In this document: positions 44,001 to 56,159 of the stretch, in pieces | Layout: each line of letters opens with the position of its first letter | How positions within the stretch are numbered: the first letter of the stretch is position 1 | DNA from: Isoetes taiwanensis | Taxonomy: Eukaryota; Streptophyta; Lycopodiopsida; Isoetales; Isoetaceae | Length of the DNA: 64,000 nucleotides | Assembly (NCBI GenBank): GCA_021234155.1 | Contig: JAJEKV010000004.1 | Location: forward strand, 30,167,305 to 30,231,304 | Direction of reading: 5' to 3' | Notes under the pieces: model-generated | The model's input: only the letters and a program-made list of their open reading frames with translations | Told to the model about the DNA's origin: nothing | The model's database searches: none | Made by a program: the position numbers and the translations under genes

Positions 44001-44336
44001 TTTGTTGAAGAATGTTTGGTGGGGAATTTGGACTCTGGATGTGTGGAATGTGTGCAGTTATGAATCCAAAAATTTTACCATGTATATGCCTAATTGTATC
44101 CATACGGATGCTTTGAGAGTTTAAGAGTTGGTTTAGTATTATCCATGCTTAAAATATTTGCAATTGATATTGATAGCTATATAACTTGGGAACTTAACCT
44201 GCCATATATATGATGTATTGTACTTTGAGAGAACAATATTAATATTACACCTCTCCACATTGTAGAAAACATACTCAACATTCTTATAAAGTCATGACTA
44301 TGAAAACATCAACATTACATTGAATAGGTCTGCAAC
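41094..44336. other. Intergenic with two short tandem duplications
   Basis: No gene recognised. 42080-42215 contains a ~68 bp tandem duplication (AGTAAAAAGAACAATTTACA...CTTTGAAAAGCATCATGATT). 43775-43858 contains CTGCTTGTTGGGAAATAACC twice, in units of about 50 bp. The 149-codon minus-strand frame at 42978-43427 is Cys/Leu/Phe-rich with no motif and I do not treat it as a gene. Confidence 0.5.
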
Positions 44337-44830
44337 CAATATCGAAGTTGATGTCGACCACCCGATCGCCAAGATTGATCGCCGCCAAGTCAAGATTGAC
44401 AATCACCCAATCGCCTTTGGTGATCGCCAGTGGACGTCTCTACCCCAGACATTGACACCTTGCCACAGAATATGATGAAACATGGAGTAGTATACTCTGA
44501 TACAGAGGTTGACAAGCATATGGCAGCAGCAATAGAAGTGCAACAAAATGAGATGGTAGATGGAGTTCAGAGCCATGATCGTGAGTCCGCCCCTCTCGGA
44601 AGGTAGCAAATGAGGTGGCAGATGCTCCATGCCACCAAAATCAGGTCCTGGAATCAGCTCTTGAAGAGGAAGGTGATGCCACTGGCCCTTTATCCAGTGT
44701 ATTGAAAAAGAAAAAGGGGAAACAACAGCAAAAGAAAGTGTCTTTTGTGCCGGGAGTAGTTGCGAAGGTTCTCCATGAACATTCTGTCGCTCTCTCTGAA
44801 ATCAGTCATAAGGGACGGAAAGGATGAAGC
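44337..44830 (+). pseudogene. LINE ORF1 remains
   Basis: Peptides IEVDVDHPIAKIDRRQVKID, then (after shifts) KHGVVYSDTEVDKHMAAAIE and NQVLESALEEEGDATGPLSS ending in a very basic KKKKGKQQQKK. These read on the plus strand up to a stop at 44825. This is consistent with the charged C-terminal part of a LINE ORF1 RNA-binding protein located just upstream of ORF2. No zinc knuckle is visible. Confidence 0.45.
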
Positions 44831-46086
44831 ATGCAATGCTTCTAGTATACCTATAGTGGGAGCATTATCCCATATGCGGCACGTATGTTTTGTTAAGCGA
44901 TTGGTGGGAGTTTCATCTCTTAAAGGAGGTAAGTTTTCCCTCAGCTCCTATGCATCATATATAATGTTTGGCTAAACCAACTGTTAGACTAGTGTTTGTT
45001 ACTGGAAACCTGCGTCTATGGCTCTATGATTACAATATCTATGGGGCTGGTCTATGGAATTCAACACATAGCAGCACAAGCATGACTAAAAATACTCCGA
45101 CTGCAAGTACGGCAGATAATAGGATCAGCACTGGTATGGGACAATTCATGGAAATTGGTATTACTACAGTTCTGTTGCCTTCTTTAGGTAGAAAGGCACA
45201 CCAAAAGGGTAATAGAGCAGCTGGCCAGAAGGGGCGAAACAGAAAAAGTGGTGGAATAGTTGAAGAACATGGGCTGAGTAGTAGGTTAGCCTGGGCAAAC
45301 AGAAATGGAATAGTATGGGACATATTTTGGAGTATACTTTGGTATGGTTGAGCAAATATTGTAGATGCAAACATTGTAAATGATGTCATTGCTGAAATCA
45401 ATGACATGCTGTTGAGCTTTAATTTGTGTTCTATTGTAATAATTAGTTCAATATGGTTTATAAATGCCACAATGGAACTAAATTACCCTTTCAGTTCAAA
45501 CAATGGAATATGGATGCCCAAATTATGGTCAAAATTTTCCTGCTACAAAAAATAGATAAAAGGTTATGGCTATGACAATTTGCTAATAATAGAGATAGGG
45601 GATTGGGATAGTTGGCCTTTTATCAAGCAAAATGTCGAGATTTGGGCCACTGGAAATAAGGAATTTACATGTCTAGCTATGATACTTCTAATAATTGGGA
45701 TATGTAGACGATTTGGTGGGTTTTATGGGGGTGGGACCTCCCCTACAAAGATTGGGGCTTTAACCTCAACATAATGGATGGGATGTCACCCTCTTTGCCT
45801 CGGAAGGGGATAGGGGCTCCTTAATGGGTTGGGATGCAATAGGGCTAATACAGTGGCCTGGGTTGATTAAAGAGTCAATCCCAATAAAATACCCTTTATG
45901 ATGTAAACTTACCCACCATGGTGTCATCGTGCCCTCACAAAGACATTTGAGAGGGAAACAAACTGACACGTACTATAAATGGCTACGACTAAAGGATAAC
46001 AAATCTAGCCTGCTCTGCCATCCTGACAAGAGGGGAAGCGATGAGGGGTGTATGACAGGGGGTGATGTCACTTGAATAGATAGATT
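44831..46086 (+). other. LINE inter-ORF region, no domain recognised
   Basis: Sequence between ORF1 remains and the endonuclease start. A frame at 44968-45351 is open for 127 codons (Gly/Ser/Thr-rich) but has no recognisable domain. It may be decayed LINE 5' sequence. Confidence 0.4.
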
Positions 46087-47219
46087 ATGAAGATTGTTTC
46101 GTGGAACCTTCGGGGAATCAAGGGACCTCTAAAGAGGGCTAGAGTGCTAGCTGCAATGAGATCAATGAATGCAGATATCCTACTTGTACAAGAGCACAGG
46201 CTTCCAGACTTTGAGGTTAGTTCCTTAGGTGCTTGGATAGGTAGCCAGTAAGTTCCTTAGGTGCTTGGATAGGTAGCACTTGTCAACATGTCCGAGTGGT
46301 TAAGGAGACAGACTCGAAATCTGTTGGGTTCTACCTGCACAGGTTCGAATCATGTTGTTGACGACCATTGTCTATAAAGTCGTTATGAGTAGACTTATAC
46401 ATCCTTTGTCCCATAGGCCGATTGGCCTCAGTGGACGATAAAAAATCATTCTCATTCCTCTTTTACTTGTGCTGCCAGAGGCACCAAAGGGGGTACGAGA
46501 ACTTTATGGAAGGGCTTAACTAGTAAATTGCAATATGCGGGGACAGACGGTAGGTGGCAGGCTGTGCAATTTGATACACATGGGACCCAATGGGGAATGA
46601 TTAACATATATGCAACAAATAAGCCTGCAGAAAGAGCCATCCTATGGAAGGAAATTAAGGATTGGGTGATCAGTCAGTCAGTGGCTAATTGGATACTGGG
46701 TGGTGACCTTAACATGACAGATATTTGGGATCAGAAAATTGGCCTGTACAGGAACCTACTAGGTGAGGAAAGACTAGCATGGGACTCTCTTCTTAACAAT
46801 TGTGGTTTTGTTCTTATCCCACCGTCGAATACTCCCTACTCGTGGTCTAACAAACAAAAAGGAATGGACAGAGTTTATTGCCTACTAGACAGATTTTATG
46901 TGGCTAACAGTTCAGCCCCCTTCATGGATCGGTGTCATGTAGAAGGGGACCTTGCCTTTTCTCAGTCAGATCATGTCCCACAGAAACTTGTATTTGAAAA
47001 TCTTCCCTCGGCCAGACGAAGAGGTAATGTCCCCTTTGGTATGAAGGCCTGGATCAGGAAGAATGACGATATGAAAGGTTGGATAAAAAATTGGGGTAAG
47101 CTGCGAGCTACCAAAGCTAGGGCAATCAAGGTTAACCTATGTAACCAAATTCGGCAAGTTAAGCAAGCTTTGATTCTAAACCCTTCAATATTGTCGATCA
47201 GACACTTGAGGAAGCGCTA
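46087..47219 (+). pseudogene. LINE ORF2 N-terminus: AP-type endonuclease
   Basis: Starts MKIVSWNLRGIKG at 46087, the canonical first strand of the EEP fold (catalytic Asn in SWN), with DILLVQEH (catalytic Glu) shortly after. After the SINE insertion it continues with TRTLWKGL, WGMINIYA, WILGGDLNM (Asp/Asn pair), WSNKQKGMDRVYCLLDRFYV and SQSDHVP (terminal Asp/His). A tandem repetition of AGTTCCTTAGGTGCTTGGAT at about 46217 and 46250 precedes the SINE. The stop at 47217 follows a frameshift. The enzyme nicks target DNA for target-primed reverse transcription. Confidence 0.9.
46282..46464 (+). mobile_element. SINE with tRNA-Ser(CGA)-derived head
   Basis: 46282-46363 folds as a serine tRNA. The acceptor arms GTCAACA/TGTTGAC pair perfectly with discriminator G. 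The A-box region is GTCCGAGTGGTTAAGG, the anticodon loop CTCGAAA (anticodon CGA) sits in an ACAGA/TCTGT stem, a variable arm follows, and the B-box is AGGTTCGAATC (one T-stem mismatch). A ~100 bp body then ends GTCCCATAGGCCGATTGGCC, TCAGTGGACGATAAAAAA and an ATTC-rich tail. ACTTG(T) occurs at 46278-46283 and 46465-46470 as target duplication, and removing the insert rejoins the endonuclease reading frame (GST-CAARG). It is therefore a SINE rather than a tRNA gene, although its Pol III promoter looks intact. Confidence 0.9.
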
Positions 47220-47345
47220 GAGATCAGAATAAAAGCGATAGAAGAGGAAGAGGCCCGAGGAGCTGCAATTAGATCAAAGACAAAATGGTATACAGAGGTT
47301 GACCACGAAAGCTCTAGGTGCTTTTTTAGACTGGCAGGAGCAAGG

Positions 47346-48483
47346 TTGGCTGAGAACAGTATCACTTCGGTTACAAATGATCAGAATAAAGTTCTTAGAG
47401 AGGAGGTAGAAATCAAATCCTTCTTCAGAGATAGTTACGAGGGGTTGTTCAAAGAGGACCCTCTCCCAAATGACTACTATAACACATGCTCCGAGTGGCT
47501 CCCCCTCCTGAGACAAGGCCAGCTCGTGACAGAAAGAGAAAATGTGCTTCTACTTCAAGAGCCTCAAGAGGTAGAAATCTACAAGACTCTGTGTTCCTTA
47601 GCTTCTGGCAAGTCGCCAGGACCGGATGGGTTCCCGCCAGAGTTCTATATAGAATTTTGGGATATACTTGGGCCATTCTTTACTGCAGCAGTTAAGGATG
47701 CGTGGGCAGCTAAATATCTTCACCCAGCCCTAGCAACTGGCTTTATCTCGTTGGTCCCAAAAGTTAATAAGCCCCAGGTGCTAAGTGAATGGAGAGACCA
47801 ATAGTGCTAACCAATGTGCTGTACAAAGTAATCATGAAGGTCATTGCCAATCATATGAAACCAATCTTAACCCGTCTGATTGGACGTGAACAATCAACTT
47901 TTCTCCCAGGTAGGTACATTTTGGATAACTATCTGGCAGCCAGAGTGGGGCTCCATTGGTGCAAGTTATCCCGTCAGAACTGTGTGATGTTGAAGCTAGA
48001 CTTCCGTAGAGCCTATGACTCTCTCAGGTGGAGTGGGCTAAGGCAGGTGATGGCTCATATGGGCTTTGAGGTTAAATTTTTAGAGCTAGTTATGGGGTTG
48101 AACAAGATGGCATCAGCAACTGTCCTGGTAAATGGGCAACCGTCTGGTCTCTTCGAGCTCAGAAAGGGGGTCAGGCAGGGGTGTCCCCTTGCTCTTTACC
48201 TTTTTCTAATCATGGCAAAGCTCCTAACTTGTATGATGAAGAGCTTGATGACCATGGGATTGCTAAATGGATTACTCCCTCCAGGCATCAATCAAGAAAT
48301 AGCTATTACGCAATACGCCGATGATACCTTCCTTTTCCTAAGGTACGATGATGGGAGTTTTCATGCCTTCCAACAAGTGTTGAAGTCCTTTTACTCTATC
48401 TCCGGGGTTGGGCCGAATCAGCTAAGTGTGAGATCGTATGGCCTTTTGAAGAAGACATTGATACAAGGGTTAGGACATGGAAC
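47346..48483 (+). pseudogene. LINE ORF2 reverse transcriptase
   Basis: SGKSPGPDGFPPEFYIEFWD, then (after a frame change at about 47800) RPIVLTNVLYKVIMKVIANH, LKLDFRRAYDSLRW (motif A Asp), KGVRQGCPLALYLFLIMAK and ITQYADDTFLFL (catalytic DD near 48320). These are the ordered motifs of L1-clade reverse transcriptase. The coding sequence is interrupted at 48484 by the LTR element and resumes at 58722. Confidence 0.95.
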
Positions 48484-50211
48484 TGTGACGTTCCAGGCAT
48501 TCATACGGTATACGTATGCACGCCGGGACACGTCACTAGGACATAAGGGGGTAATTGGCTAAGTGGGCATCGACCACAATGGTTTTATTTAGCTATGTTA
48601 ATAAATCCATTGTGGATAATTATAAAGTATATAGCCTAATTACCCTAATTAAGCTAAATTAGTTAATTAGCACCAACAAGGGGGTGCCACTTGGCCCAAA
48701 TCGATTGGGCAAGGCATGGTTTCCATTTTGGACACCCAAATTAGGGCTTTTGTGCCCCAATTCGAATTAGGAGCAGCTGGAGATGGAGGAGAGGAGCTGC
48801 CGGGCCTCAAGGAGCGATTTGAGCCCAAGGAGCAATGGGAATTCTTGGCCCAAGGACCGCTGTTGGCCTTAAGGAGGCTATTCAAGGGCCAAGCCAAGGA
48901 GCATTTGAGCCAAGGACTGTTCTTGACCTCACCAAAATCACTAAACAACCCCTAGTCGTTGCTTTGCCACCCTTCAGATAAAGACTATGGAAGCACCCCA
49001 CGATAACGGGTCCACCAAACACCGGTTGGTAGTAGTTTAGTTGTGAATTCTAGGGTAGCCCTGTTGGGCACTTGTTGTGATGTTAAATGCTGTTCTCTCT
49101 GTTTTGTTTTAATGGTAGGAACTAACCCTTGATTATAAAGGTAAGTTCTCTTTATATTCGATTCGGGTTTGGTTCCTAAAAAGGATGGATTGATAGTTCT
49201 TTGTATGGTATCACTCTGAAATGGGGGAAATAAGGGGGGGTAGAGACCTCGAACTCATATCGTTAGTATGTTCCTAGATAAAACCCCGTAATTCCCAATA
49301 TTGCGCACGTGTGCACAAGAGCCCACCGGGTCCTAGATGCTATGGTCTGGCTTAGCACCAGACAAGGAACACAGTGGTGACATGAGGGGTGGGGTCTTGC
49401 ACGAGCATACAAGGCTCCTGAGACTCCTACAGTGGGCTAGGCCTGATAGCCGGTCACGTAGAGGGCCGGGTATGGGTCTGACACTCCCTGGGTGTAGAGG
49501 TGTGATCCGTATGGAGCACCTTGCACTTTGAGTAGATTTAGGGTGAGTAAAGGATGCAGGATGCGGGGTCGCCGATGCGCACGTATTCTCTAGCTCACCC
49601 ATGGAACCACTGTGATTCTGGAAGGGGACGCTTCCCCGACCTGCCTCATCGGACCAGGCGTCATGAACCTGGAGTAGGCTCAAAGGGTGATACCTTGAAC
49701 CTGCGTCTCCGGAAGGCTATAGCGAAGCCATAGCGTGAATTGACCCATCTGCAAAGTGTGTGTGGGGAGGGGCGGATGGAGTGGTCAACCCTAGCCGATG
49801 TTCTATGCCGCCCAACGCCATGCCAAGACTCGGCCCGGCTGATCTCTTGAGGCCCCACCGTCGGTCGATCCTCACTGGAGTCCGAGCCGGGTAGAACCCG
49901 GGTTTGGGTGTTTTCTTAGGTTTAGATGCATATTCTATGCCGTTGGTATTTGATGGATGCACCACCCCGCGTGGTGGTTATTTATATATGATTTATGCTG
50001 TGTGCTAACCCTTGTATTCATGCTTCCGCGACGTAGGAGTCCCATTGAAGGCGTGGGCCGAATGACCCCTTCGTGTCCTTCTTTCGGGCATCATTTCATA
50101 GATGGCCCGAAATAGACGGAGGGCCCTGCTCATGGCAAGTTGGTTGCCATGGGAGGGGAAAGTCCCTGTATGTATACGGGTGGGTGTATATATATCGGGT
50201 GGAGCGTCCTG
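48484..50211 (+). repeat. 5' LTR of element 2 (nested)
   Basis: About 1.73 kb, starting TGTGACGTTCCAGG. It matches 56966-58716 nearly throughout. The right border is set by alignment to the 3' LTR end and by the primer binding site just after it. Contains repeated GGCCAAGGA-type words near 48800-48930. Confidence 0.9.
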
Positions 50212-50212
50212 A

Positions 50213-50224
50213 TGGTATCGAGCC
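50213..50224 (+). promoter_or_regulatory. Primer binding site of element 2
   Basis: TGGTATCGAGCC follows the LTR. It equals the usual TGGTATCAGAGCC with CAG reduced to CG. Initiator tRNA-Met primer expected. Confidence 0.7.
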
Positions 50225-50582
50225 ATGATTCTGGTTGACCAGAATCATAGCACTGGCCAAACTCTAACTCGTAGCTCGTCGGTTAGGTTTAAAGAAGTTA
50301 GGGCGACTGGAGGACCCAAGTTTGGAGGGGCTATAACCTTTTGTAGGTAGCTGGGATGAAGGCGGAAATGGCTCCATTGGATCGGGCGTACCCCAAATAC
50401 CCTAGGACAGTCGTTAGCTGGCGAAAAATGGTCAAGGAGGGGCCCCGAAAGTCAACTCGGGCGCTTGCTTTTGATCGACTCACAGACGCGGTAGAAACGC
50501 GTATAATGCTGTCGGCGCCCGACCGTATAAAACGCGTATTTCCGCCGTATAAAATTTTTATTATTTTTCTTATATACATATT

Positions 50583-50660
50583 TTATGGCGCCTCAACCCA
50601 GATTTGAACCCATGACCTCTGAACTCCAAACCTAGGTGCCTACCACCACACCAAACTCTC
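50583..50660 (-). repeat. tRNA-like segment, antisense, degenerate
   Basis: On the minus strand, TTTGGTGTGGTGGTAGGCAC (A-box-like) followed about 25 nt later by GGTCATGGGTTCAAATCTGG (B-box-like). The spacing is tRNA-like but the acceptor stem does not pair. A SINE head or tRNA remnant. Confidence 0.5.
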
Positions 50661-50749
50661 TCTTGAATGTAACATATGTGTTTCACATATTTCTTATACA
50701 CATATAGTACTCTATTTCTCTGCATAGCAACTTTTATATAAAAGGGTAC

Positions 50750-50825
50750 TATGGGGTCTTGAACCCCTGACCTTCTGCACCCAAACCAACACCTTCACCA
50801 ATAAGCCAACTTCTTTCTTGAAGGG
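50750..50825 (-). repeat. Second tRNA-like segment, antisense
   Basis: On the minus strand, TTGGCTTATTGGTGAAGGTG (A-box-like) and GGTCAGGGGTTCAAGACCCC (B-box with a well-paired T arm, GGGG/CCCC). Same orientation as the segment about 165 bp away, suggesting a duplicated SINE-like unit. Confidence 0.5.
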
Positions 50826-50923
50826 ATATAACCCTTTTTTCTAATATTTATAATGCATCTATATTTTAAAATTTGAGCCGTCCCTTTGGTAAACCCCTAA
50901 GTGGAGGTAGCAACTCCGCCGTG

Positions 50924-51025
50924 GCAAGCTCTCTCGCCATAGCCACGGAGCAAGCTCTCTCTCGCCATAGCCACGGAGCAAGCTCTCTCGCCATGGCCAC
51001 GGAGTCGACCTTTCTCTCGCCATAG
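50924..51025 (+). repeat. Minisatellite, ~26-28 bp x 4
   Basis: CAAGCTCTCTCGCCATAGCC, ACGGAG repeated about four times with small length changes in the CTCTCT run. Confidence 0.9.
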
Positions 51026-53410
51026 TCAATGGGATAACTGTTAACCATATATAAAGCTAGTATCCCTAGGAATAAACCAGACCAAATGACACGACGTAAT
51101 CTAGCAAGTCCAGGCCAACTTGTTATGATAACATCAACTCACTTGGTGGGACTAATTCCGAATTTAATTAACTATTGGGGCAACTCTCTAGAATAGCAAA
51201 GATGTGTTATATCCTTGGATATTCTTTTTAGGCGACGATAATAATGCCCGGTTATCGGCGTTCCTCGATCCATAACTTTAATTATTATTGTCCTTTGGCA
51301 GATGCCTTGATAACACAGTTTCTTCGGCCCTTGCCATGATTCAATCCATACTACATTCATATGCTTTATATTAGACCTTATTCGACGTTATATAAGTAAT
51401 GTTTTATAAACATAATTCTAATTAACGTTGCCTCACTCTAGTGTCTAAACCTTGACTCGTCAGTAGCTTCTGGAGAAAGGATCTCTTTGTCGTCCAACCG
51501 ACTAGGGACTGCCATGCAAGCACCCTCTAGACCATCGGTTTGGATTCCTTTGATCCTACCACCCTTCAATATTCCTTCTCATTGGTCTTGTTCCTTTTTA
51601 CGGATCACTTCCCTAGATCATGGCACATACTCACGAAATACGTAATGAGTCCTTTTGTTGGGTACAAACCTTGGTATCATTTTGTGCCAAACTTCACCGC
51701 CTACATGGCTATGAGTAGTTATCGCACCACCGCGCTGTCAAAGTGACAACAATCTAACTTTTTTTTTTTTTTTTTAGAGTTGTTCTCCCGTACAATCCAA
51801 TGCCACCCAACCCTTGTTGATTACTCACCTCCTTCTAGGGTATCCAAATATGGTTGGGGAAAAGTATTTCCAACCATTCCTTTAATCCCCAAATGGCGTT
51901 AAGTTCCACAAATGAACTTACGTATTCCAAGGGGTTATGTGAATGTCCCAAAGGACAGTACCACCCAAAGACCCCCAAGGTAGGCCTCCTCTATTCGAGG
52001 AGATATTGTGTTCAAGTCTCACGGGGGTCCATCATATGTCCTCGGGGGCCGCCAATGTGGCATGACATATAAATGCTATCTACCTATCTATCTATTTATT
52101 AAAAATGTCCTTGGTGAATTCAATTCACCATCTTGTCTTAGGACATGGAAGTCTTCTTCCCTAAGCCATGCACCAAATCTTTAAGGAGTTTTTCAGCTCT
52201 TGCTGCCTTTCAAGCCGCAAATCTACCTTTGTATATTAGCAATGACCACCCTTCATGTTAGGTAATAACCTATCTATCCAGATTGCTAAATATCATGCAT
52301 CAGCCACATCGTATACAAATCATCCTTTAGTTGTGATCTATATTTAGTAGAGTCACCAATCCAATTACTCCTTTACGTATCCGTTAACCGTCTTGTGCCT
52401 TCTAAGCCACTATTATATGGCCCTTATATTGTAAACCTACCTATCATTGGGAGTTATAATCCAACATTGTCCTACATCCTGGAAATGTTACTCATTACAT
52501 TTCTCTGTCATGATGTCATCTTTGTCATTTCGGCATTCCAAATGACTTGGCATCGCATTTAAGCCATAGTCATGGCCTAAGAGCGGGTGAGCCTTCGTAT
52601 AAATCGTGAATTACAAGGTGCTTGCCTTGTACTTTGTGAGCCTTTCTACAATTATCTATGTTGAGACAACACGGACTTGTATCCATGTTCGAGACCTCCA
52701 TGAAACCCATGGCGTCACCTGCACTTTTGATCCGGTATGGATCATGTGGGAAAGCTAGTTTTACGTGTCTATTCAAGACACATTTTAGCTTCTAGCATGT
52801 AACTCCTATTTGATACCTATCCTCGAATTGTACTATTGTACTACTCAACCCCACTACCTTAAGCTTTATTCTATTGGCCGTTGACATTTACTTCAAGTGC
52901 AAACTACCACATCATACCCTAGCATGCAACGGATTGATCATCCTTTGCACATTTGAACGTATCTCCGGACCCTCCATCGGTAACTTTTAGGATACGCTTC
53001 GTCTTTCTCTCCTAGTGTCACCACCTAGATTACCTCTCCGGCATGTTTTATCGTATGTGTCCATGCTATGTACATAACAAACATATATCCTCATCCCACC
53101 TTTGCTAGAGATCTGCTCTAACTTAGCTGAAATGTAACCTTTGTAGTTCTTATGATGTGGCTGTACCACCTACTTCCCAAATGGGCAGGGGCCAACTCTA
53201 CGTTGGACTTGTACATGCTGATGTATTCACATGTGCGGGCCCGATGGCGATGCGTGACTTGCCCATGTATGGATGCATATAGAGTTTAAGCACCAAGGTG
53301 CATTTAACATACTTATCATAAGAAGGTTTAAGGATACTTCCTTCTATTGCGTTTTTCGATTAACAGTCATTTGTTTAACTAACCCCAATGCCGAGGACAA
53401 ACATTATTTT

Positions 53411-53520
53411 CTAAGAGGGGGTGAATGTGACGTTCCATGTATTTATATGGTATATGTATAAATAAGCCGTGACCGTCACCCAATAAAAAGGTACGCCACC
53501 ATGGAGTATCTTAACCTAAG
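53411..53520 (+). repeat. PPT and LTR-start-like junction inside element 2
   Basis: TAAGAGGGGGTGAATGTGACGTTCC is followed by ATGTATTTATATGGTATATG. This matches the PPT plus first bases of the 3' LTR at 34033-34080, and the preceding AATGCCGAGGACAAACATT matches 34010-34027. It marks the end of an older, related element absorbed into the interior of element 2. Confidence 0.75.
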
Positions 53521-56131
53521 GGGTTGACCTAAAAGGGATGAATTTAAACTTATGGTACTTTAACCCATTACATAAACTAATAATTTTCCCATGGGATTAT
53601 GCCATAGTTCCAAAGGTTTCTACCACGGTCCAAGGCCTTTTCTAAAGGTTCCTTGATTAATTTGCGTTTAGCCATGTTTTGTCACACCTAACCTAGTTAT
53701 CTTAAGTTAGCATGTCAACCTCAACTTTTGATCCCTTTGAATGTTGTCGTCTTTGGCTCCCTCATAATGAAGCGGAGGCACTAAAACCCCCCGGTCTTCT
53801 AATAGGAAAATCCAATGTTTCAATCTTCGTTAGTAACCAGCCATATGATTATCAATTCCTTACCCTCTTAAGAGTTTCAAAGTCATAATCTCTAACGGGT
53901 CTATCGCAAAGGAAGCGGATCCTCCGGCTTCTATACGTACCTAGAATTGTTCACGGCGTGTAGGGTAACTCTTGATTATATGGACTCTTGGTCTATATAA
54001 CCACAACCGATTCGATCAATACACCTCGTCTTGATTTTATCGGGACTTGGAATTCCTATGTCTTGCCCTCTTCTTGGTTACCCCTAAAGGTATAATCGCC
54101 AAAGTCATCGTACTCCTTCTTATCTTCCATCGGGGGCCCGATATTCTTATATATCTTTTCATTCCCAAAACCAAATAAATGCTCTTAGCTTATAACGTTG
54201 AACTAATACATTGGTATCTAGAACCTTTGAGTAGTTAAGCTCTCATTATCGGTTATTCCAATACCGTTCCAACCATCCTCGGGATGTTTTTGAACGTAAC
54301 ATCACCGTATATGCTAGACTTACTCTAGCTATTCTCACTCATTTAAACTTTTCTCGTCTTCCTTAGTACGACGTATCTAAGATAATCAACTCTAACCATT
54401 AGGATAACTTGAATGCTTATCTACGGTAAAGCATACCTAACCCAATATCTCGTATATAAGCATATCATTATGCTCATACGTAAACCTTGTCAAGTAATAT
54501 TTCCCTCGCCTTGTACGAATATTCTATTCTCTTTTAATATGACATACATCTGGATGTCACAATCGACATCCTTGATATCCTCGCTAGTGTAGTATGTAAT
54601 ACTACTAAATCCTTCAAACATCCGAAACCACTACGTTGTTATTATGAGATATAGTAACATGTGTGCACCAACCCTAACTCTTGACTCATATATGATTCGT
54701 TGGACGTAGCCCTAGATGCTTCTCCTATATATGCTGTGGATTTCACACCACACCTTCTAGACTCTCTATCCTTAGGCTGCCTTGGTCCTCACGCTCTAGT
54801 CATAAATTCCATAGGGGCACATGCCACCCTAAGTTCCTAGTGGCCATACTTGATGTCTACTATAGGAATTCTTATCTTCATTACCTCCGTATTCATATAT
54901 ATGAACTAAAAGTTCTAGTATATACCCTATCTTTTTTTCTAGCTATGTTCCTAGTAAATGGTCCTAATACACATCTACCAACGCGGAACTACTCCTCGGG
55001 ATGCACACACGATACCAAATCCAGAGCACATCCTCCTTGGCGAGATGTTCATTGGATGCCTCCCTTCTTCATATTCCAGGCTTTGGTCTCTTCAAAGTGT
55101 CCCTCCAAACTCTCTATATTTGAAACATTGTTTACAACAACTTTCAAGCACCTCTTGTCTCCCACTTGTCGTGTGGGTACATTACTTGCCTTCCTAATGT
55201 ATCATTAGTTCAAGCGTCAACTTTCCTTCATAGAATAAGCCGCCACGAGCTCCAACATACTTTGTAGCTTTGGGGCGGTTTGCACCCTTTGCTAGCAATT
55301 CTCGTCTTCCATTCCGGCGGTCTTTACAGAATGCTTATTCGCCTTTCGTCGGTTCGACCTCAGCTCTCTTCACCTTGTGGGAAAACTTCGTCCCACACTA
55401 TTGTCGATCTCTTATCCAGGTGTCTACATACCCCTACCGGGCATAGGATCGGCCATTTCTTTAATTTTCACCCCTGCATAAGGATCATGCATTTGACCAG
55501 CGTTATTAAGTGTATTCCGTGCCTACATTGGTCTTCTTAGTCGTCTATAATCTTGCGTCTTTGTTTCACACCTCGGGAACATCAATCTCTTTACCAAACA
55601 CAATATATGTGTAATTTTATAATCCATAATTTATGGATCAACATCCTCATACACATTATTTCTCTACCGTTCCACGAATCAAACCTACACTTTTAAAGTG
55701 TTTTCCCTCTCAGGAGCTGGGTACTTATAATCCAGTTTCCACCTTGGCATAGTACCTCCTTAACATGGTCTATAGTAGATAATCATAAACCACTTCTCCA
55801 CCGGATATATATCGTGCTATATCCAGTCTCCTTCTACATTGAATAGCAACCTAGATGCCGCATCATACATCAATCCTCGTAATTTTTTTAGGTCCAGCAT
55901 TTCACTTAGATACCAAACATCGTCATACCAATTTTCTCGAGTATCCATCCAAATTAGGGATATCTTAACACTCCTTATTCCCAACATTCAAGCACTTCTA
56001 CTTCAAGTAGGAGCAGGGACCTCCTCGGTTATCATCATCTAACGGGCTCGAGGCGGACCACGATGGTTTTGATGCTTCCGCCGTGAACACCATAGTCGCA
56101 GAATGGCGGCCTTACGTGATCTGGGGCGATT

Positions 56132-56159
56132 GCATAGCCATAGCAATCGCCGGATAGCG
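56132..56159. repeat. Palindrome GGCGATTGC ... GCAATCGCC
   Basis: 9 bp perfect arms around ATAGCCATA. GC-rich island within AT-rich element interior. Role unknown. Confidence 0.5.

Noticed and set aside
46282-46363. Functional tRNA-Ser(CGA) gene
   Set aside because: It is continuous with a SINE body, an ATTC-rich tail and a flanking ACTTG duplication inside a LINE ORF; the head is tRNA-derived.
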